DNA of 64,000 nt from Saprospiraceae bacterium (lineage in GTDB: Bacteria > Bacteroidota > Bacteroidia > Chitinophagales > Saprospiraceae). Positions 37,927 through 46,548 of the stretch are shown one piece after another. A model generated the notes under the pieces. That model saw nothing but the letters and a program-made list of their open reading frames with translations. It searched no databases and was not told the origin of the DNA. The DNA lies in contig JABSSL010000091.1 in NCBI GenBank assembly GCA_013214355.1, positions 1-64,000 of the forward strand, given 5' to 3'. How positions within the stretch are numbered: position 1 is the stretch's first letter; each line of letters opens with the position of its first letter. Position numbers and translations under genes: made by a program.

Positions 37927-38918
37927 TGGTAATACGGTCCGTTTTCATTTACTACATATCGAATAAAATCCCTGAGGTGCCATACGCTCTATTCCTTACC
38001 TGGCTCAGCTTATTGCTTAATCTATCGCCTGAGCCCAATTACTTTGAGTATCACCAGGCTATCAATCGAGCTGAGGAGTACATCGTCAAAGAAGCTTTTG
38101 ATAGCGCGCTTGTAGAGCTTGAAATGGTCTTGCCTCAATTCGAGTTTTGCTTTGCTAAAGATATTCTATTAGCTAGCCAAGTGAATTTGATATTGGGTGA
38201 TCGGGAAAAGAGTAAGTATTGGGCAAAGCGGGCGCTGCGGAGCGGGTATTTACTATCTTGTTTACAGCAAATTCCAGTTTTCCAGCGCAATTACAATTCA
38301 GCCGATTGGGAAGAATTAGCCTCCCTAGCTCCTGGGCTTCGTAAGGAGTATTTAAGCAGTATCGACGTGAATTTGTTAAACGAATTTAGTCGAAGGTATA
38401 AAGCAGAACAGGAAGCTAAACGGACTCCCCATTATCATATTGTTGTCCAGCGCAATTTCGACCGCATCAAACAACTACTATTGGATGAAAAGGGCTTCCC
38501 TGGAGAGGCAAGATTGGGTCTAGATTATCGTAATCTTGCAAGTGGATTATCTGACTGTGATGCTGGTAATGCTAAGGTTGTAGTGACCTTATTACACTAC
38601 GCCCACCCGGTAGCAGAAATAGGAGAGGGACTGTATTTGGAAGCTATTGCCAAGGGGCATTTGCATCCCAGAGCATTTGCTCTAATCTACACCTTTGAAA
38701 AGCAGCGAGTTTCCGTTTTATATCAGAAAGCAAGAAATTCCGATCGCCCCCTTCCGGATTATCACTTCAATTTCCCCTTTGGTGCCAAATCGGATAATTT
38801 AGATAAAGTCAATAGTGACCGTGCCCGCTTTGGCATTGGAAAATATCAGATAGATCTGAAGAAGGAAGCGATCGAAATCAAATATGGATTAAAGATTCGC
38901 TTTAGTAATGATATTTGA
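37926..38918 (+). CDS. hypothetical protein, possibly DUF6624-like
   Basis: A 330-residue protein. The TTG at 37926 abuts a terminator hairpin; GTG at 37977 gives a better start with a signal-peptide-like segment (VPYALFLTWLSLLLNL). Residues about 48-125 look like a degenerate TPR pair (AINRAEEYIVKEAFDSALVELEMVL). The C-terminal half contains FDRIKQLLLDEKGFPGEARLG and a later LLHYAHP...YLEAIAKGHLHPRAFALIYTFEKQRV, a pattern that recalls DUF6624 (a Gly-Trp/Phe-Pro motif then a His-rich block); this is a weak, memory-based match. Function unknown. Convergent with the crystallin-like gene. Confidence 0.6.
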   Translation: MVIRSVFIYYISNKIPEVPYALFLTWLSLLLNLSPEPNYFEYHQAINRAEEYIVKEAFDSALVELEMVLPQFEFCFAKDILLASQVNLILGDREKSKYWAKRALRSGYLLSCLQQIPVFQRNYNSADWEELASLAPGLRKEYLSSIDVNLLNEFSRRYKAEQEAKRTPHYHIVVQRNFDRIKQLLLDEKGFPGEARLGLDYRNLASGLSDCDAGNAKVVVTLLHYAHPVAEIGEGLYLEAIAKGHLHPRAFALIYTFEKQRVSVLYQKARNSDRPLPDYHFNFPFGAKSDNLDKVNSDRARFGIGKYQIDLKKEAIEIKYGLKIRFSNDI

Positions 38919-38930
38919 GTCTAGCCGTTC

Positions 38931-40265
38931 CTAATAGGCCCGGACCTCATACACTCCTTTAGTACAACGGGTATTGGTGGAACATCCGCTGGTCCCATAG
39001 TCATGGGGCGCTGCAAGTACGCGAAGATCACTTAAGTTTGGTCCTGTCATTTTGATGGTGGTACCTTCGAAAAAGTAATTCTTTATACCTTTCCGACCCA
39101 TCCATTTCTTAGATACTTTCTTGAAGCGAGGTCTACTGCTGTTCAGGTTGTAGACTTCCCAGATATCTAGCCAGGACCGAGTACTACCTAAGCCACCATG
39201 TGTGGCAATTAAGACTATTTTACCGTTAGCTAATTGCCCAAGCCATAGAGAGTTGTAGGCTGACCAATTTTCATCTACACCCTTTATTACCGCACTCTTG
39301 GCCGAAGGAAAGTGGGCAGTTTGATTAAATCCGGAAGTGGCGTATTTCGTATTTGATCGCCATATGGTAAGTGTTTTGGCATCCCAGCCTGCTCCAATCA
39401 TATAGGTGTAATTCCCTATGGTGGCGTAGGCTAAAGCTCCGATGTGGCATCTAGGTACTAAGATGTTCTTACCATTTTGATAAATCATTTGGTTCCCACT
39501 AATCTTGTAGAACTCAATATAACTATTATCCGTTTTGCCATCAGCCATCGCAACGGGGAACGTCTTGTTGTAGATTTGAATAGAAGAAGGATGATTGTAC
39601 CTAGCTGCGGCTCGACTTTTAACCGTATGAACCGCTCTGCCGTTGCTGCCGTTGTACAACATCAGGTAGCCACCTTTGTCTTTGCTACATTTATCCTGGC
39701 AGGTCAACACTATTTGATTGCTTTCTGCACTCCAGCCAATTCCTTGCATATGGCAGTCACAGGGTAAGGACGAAGTACTTGTATATTTCTTACTAGGACC
39801 AGATTCCACTTTTAGATTCCCGGCATTGACAAAGGAGTTGGGCAAACGGTTGCCTGATTTCGGGCGGTAGCTGGTGACCACTTTTTTTCTGACTCTTAAA
39901 GAAGAAACCTCATCACCGAAACCCAACTTGTGTAGGTCAGCATAGGACTTATTTAAGGTGATTCTCTTACCGCGGTAAGTATCATGTTGGTATAAGGTAA
40001 CCTCAGTGCCTGGGGCTACCTTAATCGAACTAATCTTATCATTTCCAACTGGTCCGAGCTTATTTTTGTTCCAACTCCCTACGGTAAATACCTTTCGCTT
40101 TCCCTTGTAGTATTTGTGCTCATAGACAGTAATCCTAGCGGAGACAGCATCGGTTTCAACTATAGAAGTGAAGGAAAGATGGATAATGAAACTGGCTAGC
40201 AGGATAAGTGAGCCAAAAACGTAGATACGTTTCTTTTGAAATCGCAATTTCAATAAAGTTTTCAT
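38931..40265 (-). CDS. secreted protein with beta/gamma-crystallin domain and propeller-like domain
   Basis: 444 residues. An N-terminal membrane or signal segment (about 13-32) is followed by two Greek-key repeats of a beta/gamma-crystallin domain at about 42-128 (ITVYEHKYYKGKRKVF...VGNDKISSIKV and VTLYQHDTYRGKRITL...GDEVSSLRV), folds that often bind calcium in bacteria. The (N/D)D-x-(I/V)-SS(I/L) loops are present. The rest (150-444) is beta-rich with repeated G-Y/N-hydrophobic strands (GYLMLYNGSNGRAVHTV; NYTYMIGAGWDAKTLTIW), consistent with a propeller. No catalytic motif was seen. Presumably exported or surface-located; no T9SS sorting domain is visible at its C-terminus. Confidence 0.72.
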   Translation of the reverse strand: MKTLLKLRFQKKRIYVFGSLILLASFIIHLSFTSIVETDAVSARITVYEHKYYKGKRKVFTVGSWNKNKLGPVGNDKISSIKVAPGTEVTLYQHDTYRGKRITLNKSYADLHKLGFGDEVSSLRVRKKVVTSYRPKSGNRLPNSFVNAGNLKVESGPSKKYTSTSSLPCDCHMQGIGWSAESNQIVLTCQDKCSKDKGGYLMLYNGSNGRAVHTVKSRAAARYNHPSSIQIYNKTFPVAMADGKTDNSYIEFYKISGNQMIYQNGKNILVPRCHIGALAYATIGNYTYMIGAGWDAKTLTIWRSNTKYATSGFNQTAHFPSAKSAVIKGVDENWSAYNSLWLGQLANGKIVLIATHGGLGSTRSWLDIWEVYNLNSSRPRFKKVSKKWMGRKGIKNYFFEGTTIKMTGPNLSDLRVLAAPHDYGTSGCSTNTRCTKGVYEVRAY

Positions 40266-40287
40266 GGTTTCTTGTATTTAAAGGATT

Positions 40288-40656
40288 TTAGAATTTACTA
40301 CCAACCTTAGCACTGACCTCGCCTTTTCCAGCAACAAAATCTCTGTAACAAGCACTAGTAAACTGACATAGCAAGAGCTTGTCCAGTAAATCCAAGGCTT
40401 TGTCCTTCTCATCAGGCAAAGCCTTCGAATCAGTACACAATCTTAATCGATGGTCAAAATTCAGCTTTCGTTCCCAGGCCATACATGGCAATGAATAGAC
40501 CGATGGAATAACTCCAGTGGACCTTATTCGAGAATTCAGGCCGTGCTTGTTGTTAAGCAGGAAACTAAGGTGCTGAGTAAATGGGAGAGTAATAACTGTA
40601 AAACAGCTATAGGATGATACAAAGATGTAGGATTTTTTGAAGAAATCCAATATCAT
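40288..40656 (-). CDS. doubtful small hypothetical protein
   Basis: A 122-residue ORF on the minus strand between the lysyl oxidase-like gene's terminator and the crystallin gene. The second half (ALPDEKDKALDLLDKLLLCQFTSACYRDFVAGKGEVSAKVGSKF) looks protein-like, while the N-terminal half is rich in Ser, Tyr and Phe without clear pattern. No family recognised. It may be a real small gene with a later start, or chance. Confidence 0.3.
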   Translation of the reverse strand: MILDFFKKSYIFVSSYSCFTVITLPFTQHLSFLLNNKHGLNSRIRSTGVIPSVYSLPCMAWERKLNFDHRLRLCTDSKALPDEKDKALDLLDKLLLCQFTSACYRDFVAGKGEVSAKVGSKF

Positions 40657-40695
40657 CCCTATTCTGGGGCCTAAAAGGAGTCAGATGCAAAGAAA

Positions 40696-40728
40696 AACGC
40701 CATCATCCAATGAATAGATGATGACGTT
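40696..40728 (-). terminator. terminator of the lysyl oxidase-like gene
   Basis: A 12-bp stem with one mismatch (40696-40707 and 40717-40728) is followed on the minus strand by TTTTTCTTT, a few bases after the stop codon at 40734. Confidence 0.75.
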
Positions 40729-40733
40729 GGTCC

Positions 40734-43136
40734 TTAATAAACCATTAGCTTGCCTGACCCTTGTTTGCTAGGGCTAGTCAAGCGGAAATAGTAGTGACCG
40801 GTGGGTAAATTTTCCACTGGGAGAGTGAATTGTTCCGCTTTGATGTGGTCTGCTACGTAGACCTTTTGTCCTTTGGTATCAAATACCTCGAGACGAAAGG
40901 TTTCCCGGTTCGGATTAGGAAAAAGTAGTTTAGTCTGATGCCTTGCTGGGTTGGGTTGAACGCTGACAACAACTGCGTCGTTGTAGGAATCCGTACCTGA
41001 AATCAGGCCTGTTTCCACACAACCATTGCGGATGACGGGTGTCACCTGCTCCCCGTATTCATTCACCAGTTCAATGACTTTCTCCAAGCATAAATCTGCC
41101 TGTTTAAGATCAAAGAAATGGATCCTGCATAAGGGATGAAAAGCATCGGATTTTCGGATGGTAGCATCTTCAAATGATAAGCCAGCTACCATGGCTTTAG
41201 TAATACTATTTCGTAGAGCTACGGGGTAGTCTATCGAATCAACCAGACTTTCGGCTCGAATGATGGAAAAGCCATCCATTTTCACCTGGAAAGCCATTAA
41301 ATTACTAGTTGGGTTCTTCAAGGCTAGGTCTATGAAGCCCGCTTCATAGTTTATGTGTTGGATTGTTAATTCTGCACTATCTTGTTTATTTTGGATTCCC
41401 GCGGGAAATTCACAGTGGTCGTGGAGGCCCTGACCCGAATGAATGTGATCCGTGCCATATCGAAGGCAGCTTTTTAGGAGAGCGGCATCGTAGATGGTAA
41501 TTTCTCCATCTCCGCTCAAATCAAGACAAGGAGTGGCTTCTAGAGATTCTGACATAATGCCATCTAAGTACAGACTCAAATCTACGGAATTGAGAATGCC
41601 ATTCCCGTCAATATCACCGCTAATAGCCTCCCCGTTACAATTGCCTTCACAATCTGCTTGTGCTGGGCCATAGGGTTGCCCCGCGCAGTCCATATAGGGA
41701 TCACAGTGGGGGTCGACGGTTAGTTGTAGTGGACCTGTGGAACGATCCAAGTAGATACATACTTGAGCCCAGTTATTCTCCAATGTCTCTTCATATTGTC
41801 CTAGCAAGTCTGGTGCGTTTCGCCAGTTGATGCGGGTTACGAGCGTATACATCCCATCCGGTAAATCGGTCACATCGATCCATTGGCACTCTAATTCTGC
41901 CCAATACCGATCGAGGCAGCCCGGCGAAATGCCCATCAAATCACAAGTAAATTGTTGCTCGCCAGTTGGACAAGCCAGGTCCATGACACAAAAGCCATTT
42001 TTGAAGCCACCTGGAATTTTCTGTCCAGTGGCATCGTATATTATATATTCAGCATAATTTTCGAAATGGTAATGGTTGTGACAGTTGTTCCAAGTAAATT
42101 GGTCATTGTCTTGTGAAGGGGTGCCTAGGAAGTAAGATTTTTGGCCAATGTTGTGTATCTCAGTATCAAAGCGGACAATGTCTCTTCGCCCGTAGCCACT
42201 TACGCATTGTTCCTCAATCAGACAGATATCTTCAACGAATAGGCTATCCAGCTTGATCGAATTGATGAGCAATTCTTGGTTAATTGCCAAATCTGGACCT
42301 TGTGGACAGGCGGGATCATAGAGTGGCAGGCAACTGCCGTCATCTATTGTGGCTAAAGGGTTGTAGTTGCAGGAATTTGGATCGGTACAACCTACTACTG
42401 GCCCTAAATAGTTCAGTTCCCACTGAATGGGGATAGAACAATCATCACCCTCATCGCCGATTCTGACTAGGTAAGCTTTGTTGGTTTGTAAATAGGCCTG
42501 GACATGTGCTTGCTGGCCACAATCTTCGGTATCATTATTAAAGAAAATGGTTCCAGCATTATCCTCTCTTTGTCCATTGCCTTCACAACTATCGTATACC
42601 CAGATCTTGGTATCACAGGAGTTCATTGAACAAGTATTGATCATATAAAGACCTGCCGAATCTGGAGTGAAAACATACCAGTGGTTGTCAAAAACGCTTG
42701 TAAAGGTCTGATCGGAAAGTATTGGAGTAGGATTAGTACAGGTTTCGCCCGTTTCACAGAATAACTTAAAGGTAGCAGAGCGTTCAAAGCCTTGATTGCC
42801 TAGGAGCGTAGAACCTTCCTCTGTTATTTGAAAGTAACCAGGACTGCCAATCCCATCTCCGTAACTATCATTAATAGTGAAATTTAGACAGGATTGCTTG
42901 GGTACACAAATGCGGTGTTCGTAAAGGGTGTTATTATTATAACTCCCGCGGGTTACCTCCATCAATACTTCCCCCTCTAGGGTTTGCAAGGACCAAGAAG
43001 TCTCATATCCAAAGCGATCTGTTTGGATAGAAATGACCAGTAGGGATTCATCAGATGTACACGATATCTGAGCGGCCAATGTATGATGAAAGAACGAAAT
43101 CATTAGCACACAATAAGTCGAAAGTAGTTTGAGCAT
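40734..43136 (-). CDS. T9SS-secreted lysyl oxidase-like protein with dockerin domain
   Basis: 800 residues. A signal peptide (about 1-22), beta-sandwich domains with a PPC-like segment (about 130-230), and a GCTDPNSCNYNP motif common in T9SS cargo precede a lysyl oxidase-like domain (about 285-470) whose copper site is visible as CHNHYHFENYAEY near residue 351. Lysyl oxidases oxidise peptidyl lysine to allysine, giving cross-links in extracellular protein. A dockerin type I pair follows (GDIDGNGILNSVDL and DLSGDGEITIYDAALL, calcium loops), then a cohesin-like or anchoring segment and a type A T9SS sorting domain at the C-terminus (QPNPARHQTKLLF). Cell-surface or extracellular location is expected. 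Substrate not known; secreted matrix proteins such as the giant adhesin are possible (inference). Confidence 0.83.
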   Translation of the reverse strand: MLKLLSTYCVLMISFFHHTLAAQISCTSDESLLVISIQTDRFGYETSWSLQTLEGEVLMEVTRGSYNNNTLYEHRICVPKQSCLNFTINDSYGDGIGSPGYFQITEEGSTLLGNQGFERSATFKLFCETGETCTNPTPILSDQTFTSVFDNHWYVFTPDSAGLYMINTCSMNSCDTKIWVYDSCEGNGQREDNAGTIFFNNDTEDCGQQAHVQAYLQTNKAYLVRIGDEGDDCSIPIQWELNYLGPVVGCTDPNSCNYNPLATIDDGSCLPLYDPACPQGPDLAINQELLINSIKLDSLFVEDICLIEEQCVSGYGRRDIVRFDTEIHNIGQKSYFLGTPSQDNDQFTWNNCHNHYHFENYAEYIIYDATGQKIPGGFKNGFCVMDLACPTGEQQFTCDLMGISPGCLDRYWAELECQWIDVTDLPDGMYTLVTRINWRNAPDLLGQYEETLENNWAQVCIYLDRSTGPLQLTVDPHCDPYMDCAGQPYGPAQADCEGNCNGEAISGDIDGNGILNSVDLSLYLDGIMSESLEATPCLDLSGDGEITIYDAALLKSCLRYGTDHIHSGQGLHDHCEFPAGIQNKQDSAELTIQHINYEAGFIDLALKNPTSNLMAFQVKMDGFSIIRAESLVDSIDYPVALRNSITKAMVAGLSFEDATIRKSDAFHPLCRIHFFDLKQADLCLEKVIELVNEYGEQVTPVIRNGCVETGLISGTDSYNDAVVVSVQPNPARHQTKLLFPNPNRETFRLEVFDTKGQKVYVADHIKAEQFTLPVENLPTGHYYFRLTSPSKQGSGKLMVY

Positions 43137-43647
43137 TTTCCTTAGTTTCAGATCTTACTTCATGCAGAATATTTGCATTTTCACTAATCACAAAGGGGCA
43201 CATTAGGTTAATCTGAGGGACTAAAAGTTGGGTCAATAATGATACACTAGGAAGCATCCCTAAGAGTTCTTTGCCTAATCAAGATGTAGATCTGATTAAC
43301 ATCAGCCTCTTTCGAGAGGGCTTCGAGATCGATTGGAAATAAATCTTAAAATTTCGGTTGGGAGAAATCCTTATTTGAGTATTCGATGTATTGTCTCAAG
43401 GGGGGACATAAAGGACATTAGATCGGTATGGAATTGGGTCAAAAGTAGGGAATTATTCCCCAAATTTCAATAAGTAGTGTGGTCTTTTTAGAGGAAATAT
43501 ATAAAAAATTAATATAACAATAGGTTTGCGCTCTTTTACCTTGTCGTTTAGATTCCAATTACTTAGTAAGTCTTCAAATTGAATACTATTTCGAGCGTTT
43601 TTCTCTTTTTATATACGATCTTTGTGGCCCTGTCAATTAGAGCTTTT
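43137..43647. other. intergenic region between divergent T9SS cargo genes
   Basis: About 510 bp without a supported gene. Contains a short hairpin near 43304 (GCCTCT/AGAGGGC) and a -7-like TAGGTTTG near 43523, upstream of the carboxypeptidase gene. The TTG-started extension of the carboxypeptidase reading frame (43579-43647) is not thought to be translated. Confidence 0.5.
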
Positions 43648-46047
43648 ATGAAAAAATGTATAATGCTTCTATTCTTGCTAGCCATGCTAGCAAACCTCCC
43701 CGCACAAGTGGTACATCCCATTTACCATAGAGCCAAGGTTGATCTTCATGACAAAAATCTTTGGACCTTGATGAGACTCGGTATAGAAGCGGATCATGGT
43801 ACGATCTATCCTGGCAAATATTTGGTAAATGACTTCTCAGAGCAGGAAATTGAGCTTTTGCGTCGAGCCGATTTTAAAGTGGAGATACTAATAGAGGATG
43901 TTGTTTCTTACTATCAGAATCCCGAGCTAGGGCAGCTAGAGGAGAGAAGTCCCACGGAATGCTACGTCTCAAGTATTACGGATTACCAAGTTCCGGACAA
44001 TTTTTCCCTTGGTAGTATGAGAGGCTTCTTTACCTATCAGGAAATGTTAGAACAATTGGATGCGATGCATGCCAAGTTTCCCAACCTAATTACGGAACGA
44101 ACTCGAATTGGGAGCCATACCACCACAGGAGGAAATCGGATCTATTGGCTTAAAATCTCCGATAATCCTGAGGAAGAGGAGCCCGAACCTGAAGTGCTAT
44201 ATACTGCCCTGCATCACGCCCGAGAACCGAACAGTCTAGCGCAATTGATCTTCTACATGTGGTATTTATTGGAAAACTATGAAAAGGACGAAGAGATTCG
44301 TTACTTATTAGATAATACGGCCCTCTATTTTATTCCTTGTGTCAATCCTGACGGTTATCTTTTTAATCAGGAAATTGAACCTGATGGTGGTGGACTTTGG
44401 CGGAAGAACCGACGTGTTTTGGAAGATGGATTTGTAGGGGTAGACTTGAATAGAAACTATGGTTTCCAGTGGGGCTTTAATAATGCAGGTTCCTCTCCCA
44501 ATCCACAGTCCGATGTATACCGAGGAACGGCTCCCTTTTCTGAGGTTGAAACTCGCGCTGTCCGTGACTTTTGCCAAGATCATAATTTTCGCGTGGCCCT
44601 CAATTGTCATACCTATGGTAAGTTGCTCGTTCACCCTTGGGGGTATTTAGATACCCCAACTTCTGATGCTGATATTTTTACCAACTGGGCAGAGCTTTAC
44701 ACTATGCAAAACAATTATTTGGCTGGTACTGGTACCCAAACCGTCGGATATACAGTTAATGGAGATGCGGATGACTGGATGTATGGTGCAGCAGATATTA
44801 TTTCTATGACTCCCGAAGTCGGCGGTGGTGGACAAGGAGGTGGCTTTTGGCCTTCCATAGATCAAATCATCCCCAATTGCAAGGCTAGTATGTGGATGAA
44901 CTTGGCTGCCGCAAGAGTGCTGCATCGTTTTGGTATTGCAAAGGATGTGGGCCCTAGCATACTAACGGTGGAAGAACCTTCTTTGGCCTTCTCCCTAAAA
45001 CGATATGGATTGGAAGAGGGCCCATTAGAAGTTCAATTGAGGTCGCTTTCACCAGTAGTAGAAGTAAATATTGGTAGCAAAACGTATACAGATCTAGATC
45101 TATATGAGGAGGTTCAAGATAATTTTACTTGGAACCTTACTGAAGACATCCCAGAAGGAGAACTGGTGAAATTTGAACTGATTGTAGACAATGGGAGCTT
45201 TCTGGTCCGGGATACTTTAGAAAAGCTATTGTATTTCACCGAACCGGAATTTGAAGACAACTTGACTTCGACCAACAACTGGCGATCGGATGGGAATTGG
45301 GGCCGAACCTCAGCGGAATTCATTAGTGCTCCCTCAAGTATGACAGATTCGCCCTTAGGATCTTACGGTAATGAGGCTAATAATATTTTAGAGACAAAAA
45401 GCTACATCACTGCTCCAGATTTCAACGCCGCCTATTTGAATTTCTGGGCACGTTGGGTGACCGAAAGTGATTTTGATTTTGTACAAGTACAGATAGCCGT
45501 AAATGATGGTGAATTTCAGCCCTTATGCGGCCAACATTCAGAGCCAGGCACTGCCAACCAACGTGAAGGGGAACCGCTGTATGATGGTGCACAGCTGGAT
45601 TGGGTGCATGAAAACATACCCCTAAATGATTTCCTGGCTCCAGGAGATAGATTTAAGATACGTTTCGAGCTGGTAAGCGACCGTTTTATTACCGCAGATG
45701 GTTTCTACTTTGATGATCTAGAAATCTTTTTCTTCAAGGGAGATAATATCACTTCTGTCGATGTGCCGGAGGAGGAATTTAAGCATACAGTGAAAGTTTT
45801 TCCGAATCCCACCAAAGATGTGCTCAATCTTAAATGGTCCGATGGATTTGCTACTCCGGGTGGAATCTATCTTTCCATCTATGACAATCTTGGACGTCTA
45901 GTACGACAAATCAATTCTATTCCTCACTTGCCCCAGCGCTATCAAGTACAGCTTGGGGCACTTCCTGATGGCGCTTACTGGGGACAGCTACGCAATGCAA
46001 GTGGGGACCAAGAAAGCTTCCAGTTTTTACATCAAAAGACAGAATAA
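43648..46047 (+). CDS. T9SS-secreted M14-family zinc carboxypeptidase
   Basis: About 799 residues from the ATG at 43648, chosen because it gives a clean signal peptide (MKKCIMLLFLLAMLANLPAQ); the open frame extends to a TTG at 43579. The M14 catalytic domain (about 110-420) has the HxxE zinc motif (HAREP, His190-Glu193), the third ligand His321 in NCHTYGK, the NRNYGFQWG substrate-binding region and the catalytic Glu390 in MTPEVGG. A jelly-roll or MAM-like domain follows (about 540-700), then a type A T9SS sorting domain (VFPNPTKDVLNL...). It resembles carboxypeptidase T-like enzymes that remove C-terminal residues from extracellular proteins. All active-site residues are present, so it should be active. 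Confidence 0.9.
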   Translation: MKKCIMLLFLLAMLANLPAQVVHPIYHRAKVDLHDKNLWTLMRLGIEADHGTIYPGKYLVNDFSEQEIELLRRADFKVEILIEDVVSYYQNPELGQLEERSPTECYVSSITDYQVPDNFSLGSMRGFFTYQEMLEQLDAMHAKFPNLITERTRIGSHTTTGGNRIYWLKISDNPEEEEPEPEVLYTALHHAREPNSLAQLIFYMWYLLENYEKDEEIRYLLDNTALYFIPCVNPDGYLFNQEIEPDGGGLWRKNRRVLEDGFVGVDLNRNYGFQWGFNNAGSSPNPQSDVYRGTAPFSEVETRAVRDFCQDHNFRVALNCHTYGKLLVHPWGYLDTPTSDADIFTNWAELYTMQNNYLAGTGTQTVGYTVNGDADDWMYGAADIISMTPEVGGGGQGGGFWPSIDQIIPNCKASMWMNLAAARVLHRFGIAKDVGPSILTVEEPSLAFSLKRYGLEEGPLEVQLRSLSPVVEVNIGSKTYTDLDLYEEVQDNFTWNLTEDIPEGELVKFELIVDNGSFLVRDTLEKLLYFTEPEFEDNLTSTNNWRSDGNWGRTSAEFISAPSSMTDSPLGSYGNEANNILETKSYITAPDFNAAYLNFWARWVTESDFDFVQVQIAVNDGEFQPLCGQHSEPGTANQREGEPLYDGAQLDWVHENIPLNDFLAPGDRFKIRFELVSDRFITADGFYFDDLEIFFFKGDNITSVDVPEEEFKHTVKVFPNPTKDVLNLKWSDGFATPGGIYLSIYDNLGRLVRQINSIPHLPQRYQVQLGALPDGAYWGQLRNASGDQESFQFLHQKTE

Positions 46048-46069
46048 TTGAGAAAATACCTACAAATGC

Positions 46070-46100
46070 TTGCATTTGAAAAATAAGCCTCTTATATTTG
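46070..46100 (+). promoter_or_regulatory. promoter of the intron-containing tRNA gene
   Basis: A -33 TTG (46070-46072), 20-nt spacer and -7 TATATTTG (46093-46100) fit the Bacteroidota sigma-ABfr consensus and lie 12 bp before the tRNA 5' end. Confidence 0.7.
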
Positions 46101-46111
46101 CAATCCAATAT

Positions 46112-46484
46112 CGCGGAGTGGAGCAGTTGGTAGCTCGTCGGGCTCAAGATATCGGAACTTTGAAATTATGGTTTTGTGATCCATTTAAACAAAATCAGCG
46201 TTCAGAATGCTGAACTATCAATTTTTCGCAAAGGGCTGCCCAAGCAGAAATGCCTGGGTGATCATCTGTCAAATTCGGGGAAGCCTGTAATGTGGTAATC
46301 CCGAGCCAAGCCTTTAAGCTTTAGTTTATCGGAAGGTGTAGAGACTTTATGGCAGACATCCTCCTCCTCTGGAAAGGATGAAGAGAAAGTCCAGACCATC
46401 AAATGCTATCTTAGATAGCGCGCAGCGAAAGCTGTAGTGGTACGCATAACCCGAAGGTCGTAGGTTCAAGTCCTGCCTCCGCTA
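46112..46484 (+). tRNA. initiator tRNA-fMet(CAT) interrupted by a group I intron
   Basis: 5' exon 46112-46144 and 3' exon 46445-46484 join to a 73-nt cloverleaf. D-arm GAGC...GCTC; anticodon stem TCGGG/CCCGA with loop CTCATAA, giving anticodon CAT and the three G:C pairs diagnostic of initiator tRNA; T-arm GTAGG-TTCAAGT-CCTGC; acceptor stem CGCGGAG/CTCCGCT leaving the 1-72 pair unpaired (C1, T72), as expected of initiators. The 3' CCA is not encoded. The break lies between T33 and C34. A good promoter precedes and a strong terminator follows. Confidence 0.92.
46145..46444 (+). ncRNA. group I intron (IC3-like) in tRNA-fMet
   Basis: A 300-nt insert with the conserved core elements in order: P (AAATTCGGGGAAGCC, 46271-46285), Q (AATCCCGAGCCAAGCC, 46297-46312), R (GTGTAGAGACTTTATGG, 46336-46352) and S (AAGAGAAAGTCC, 46381-46392), plus a P9-like GCAGCGAAAGCTG. 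P, Q, R and S closely resemble the cyanobacterial tRNA introns as I remember them. Exact ends are set by the group I rule: the 5' exon ends in U33 and the intron ends in G at 46444; the CA duplicated at both borders allows no other choice that obeys it. No ORF lies inside. I could not fix the P1 guide pairing. Expected to self-splice with guanosine. Confidence 0.9.
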
Positions 46485-46489
46485 CAAAG

Positions 46490-46520
46490 AAAAAAGCCAG
46501 TCAATTTTGACTGGCTTTTT
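46490..46520 (+). terminator. Rho-independent terminator after the tRNA
   Basis: Perfect stem AAAAAGCCAGTCA / TGACTGGCTTTTT with a 3-nt-class loop and T-run, 6 bp after the tRNA. It separates the tRNA/intron transcript from the endonuclease gene. Confidence 0.88.
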
Positions 46521-46548
46521 GTGTTTTAGCCCATATCAACGCGCGCTC

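Noticed and set aside
43579..43647. TTG start extending the M14 carboxypeptidase
   Set aside because: The ATG at 43648 begins a textbook signal peptide; the extension would add a second hydrophobic segment ahead of it.
46112..46484. tRNA gene with a random insertion or pseudogene
   Set aside because: The insert has all group I core elements in order and exact U/G borders, and both exons keep every stem, so a spliced intron explains it better.
46507..46548. TTG start of the endonuclease inside the tRNA terminator
   Set aside because: It would place the start codon in the terminator stem; ATG 46549 yields the family-typical length and catalytic residue positions.
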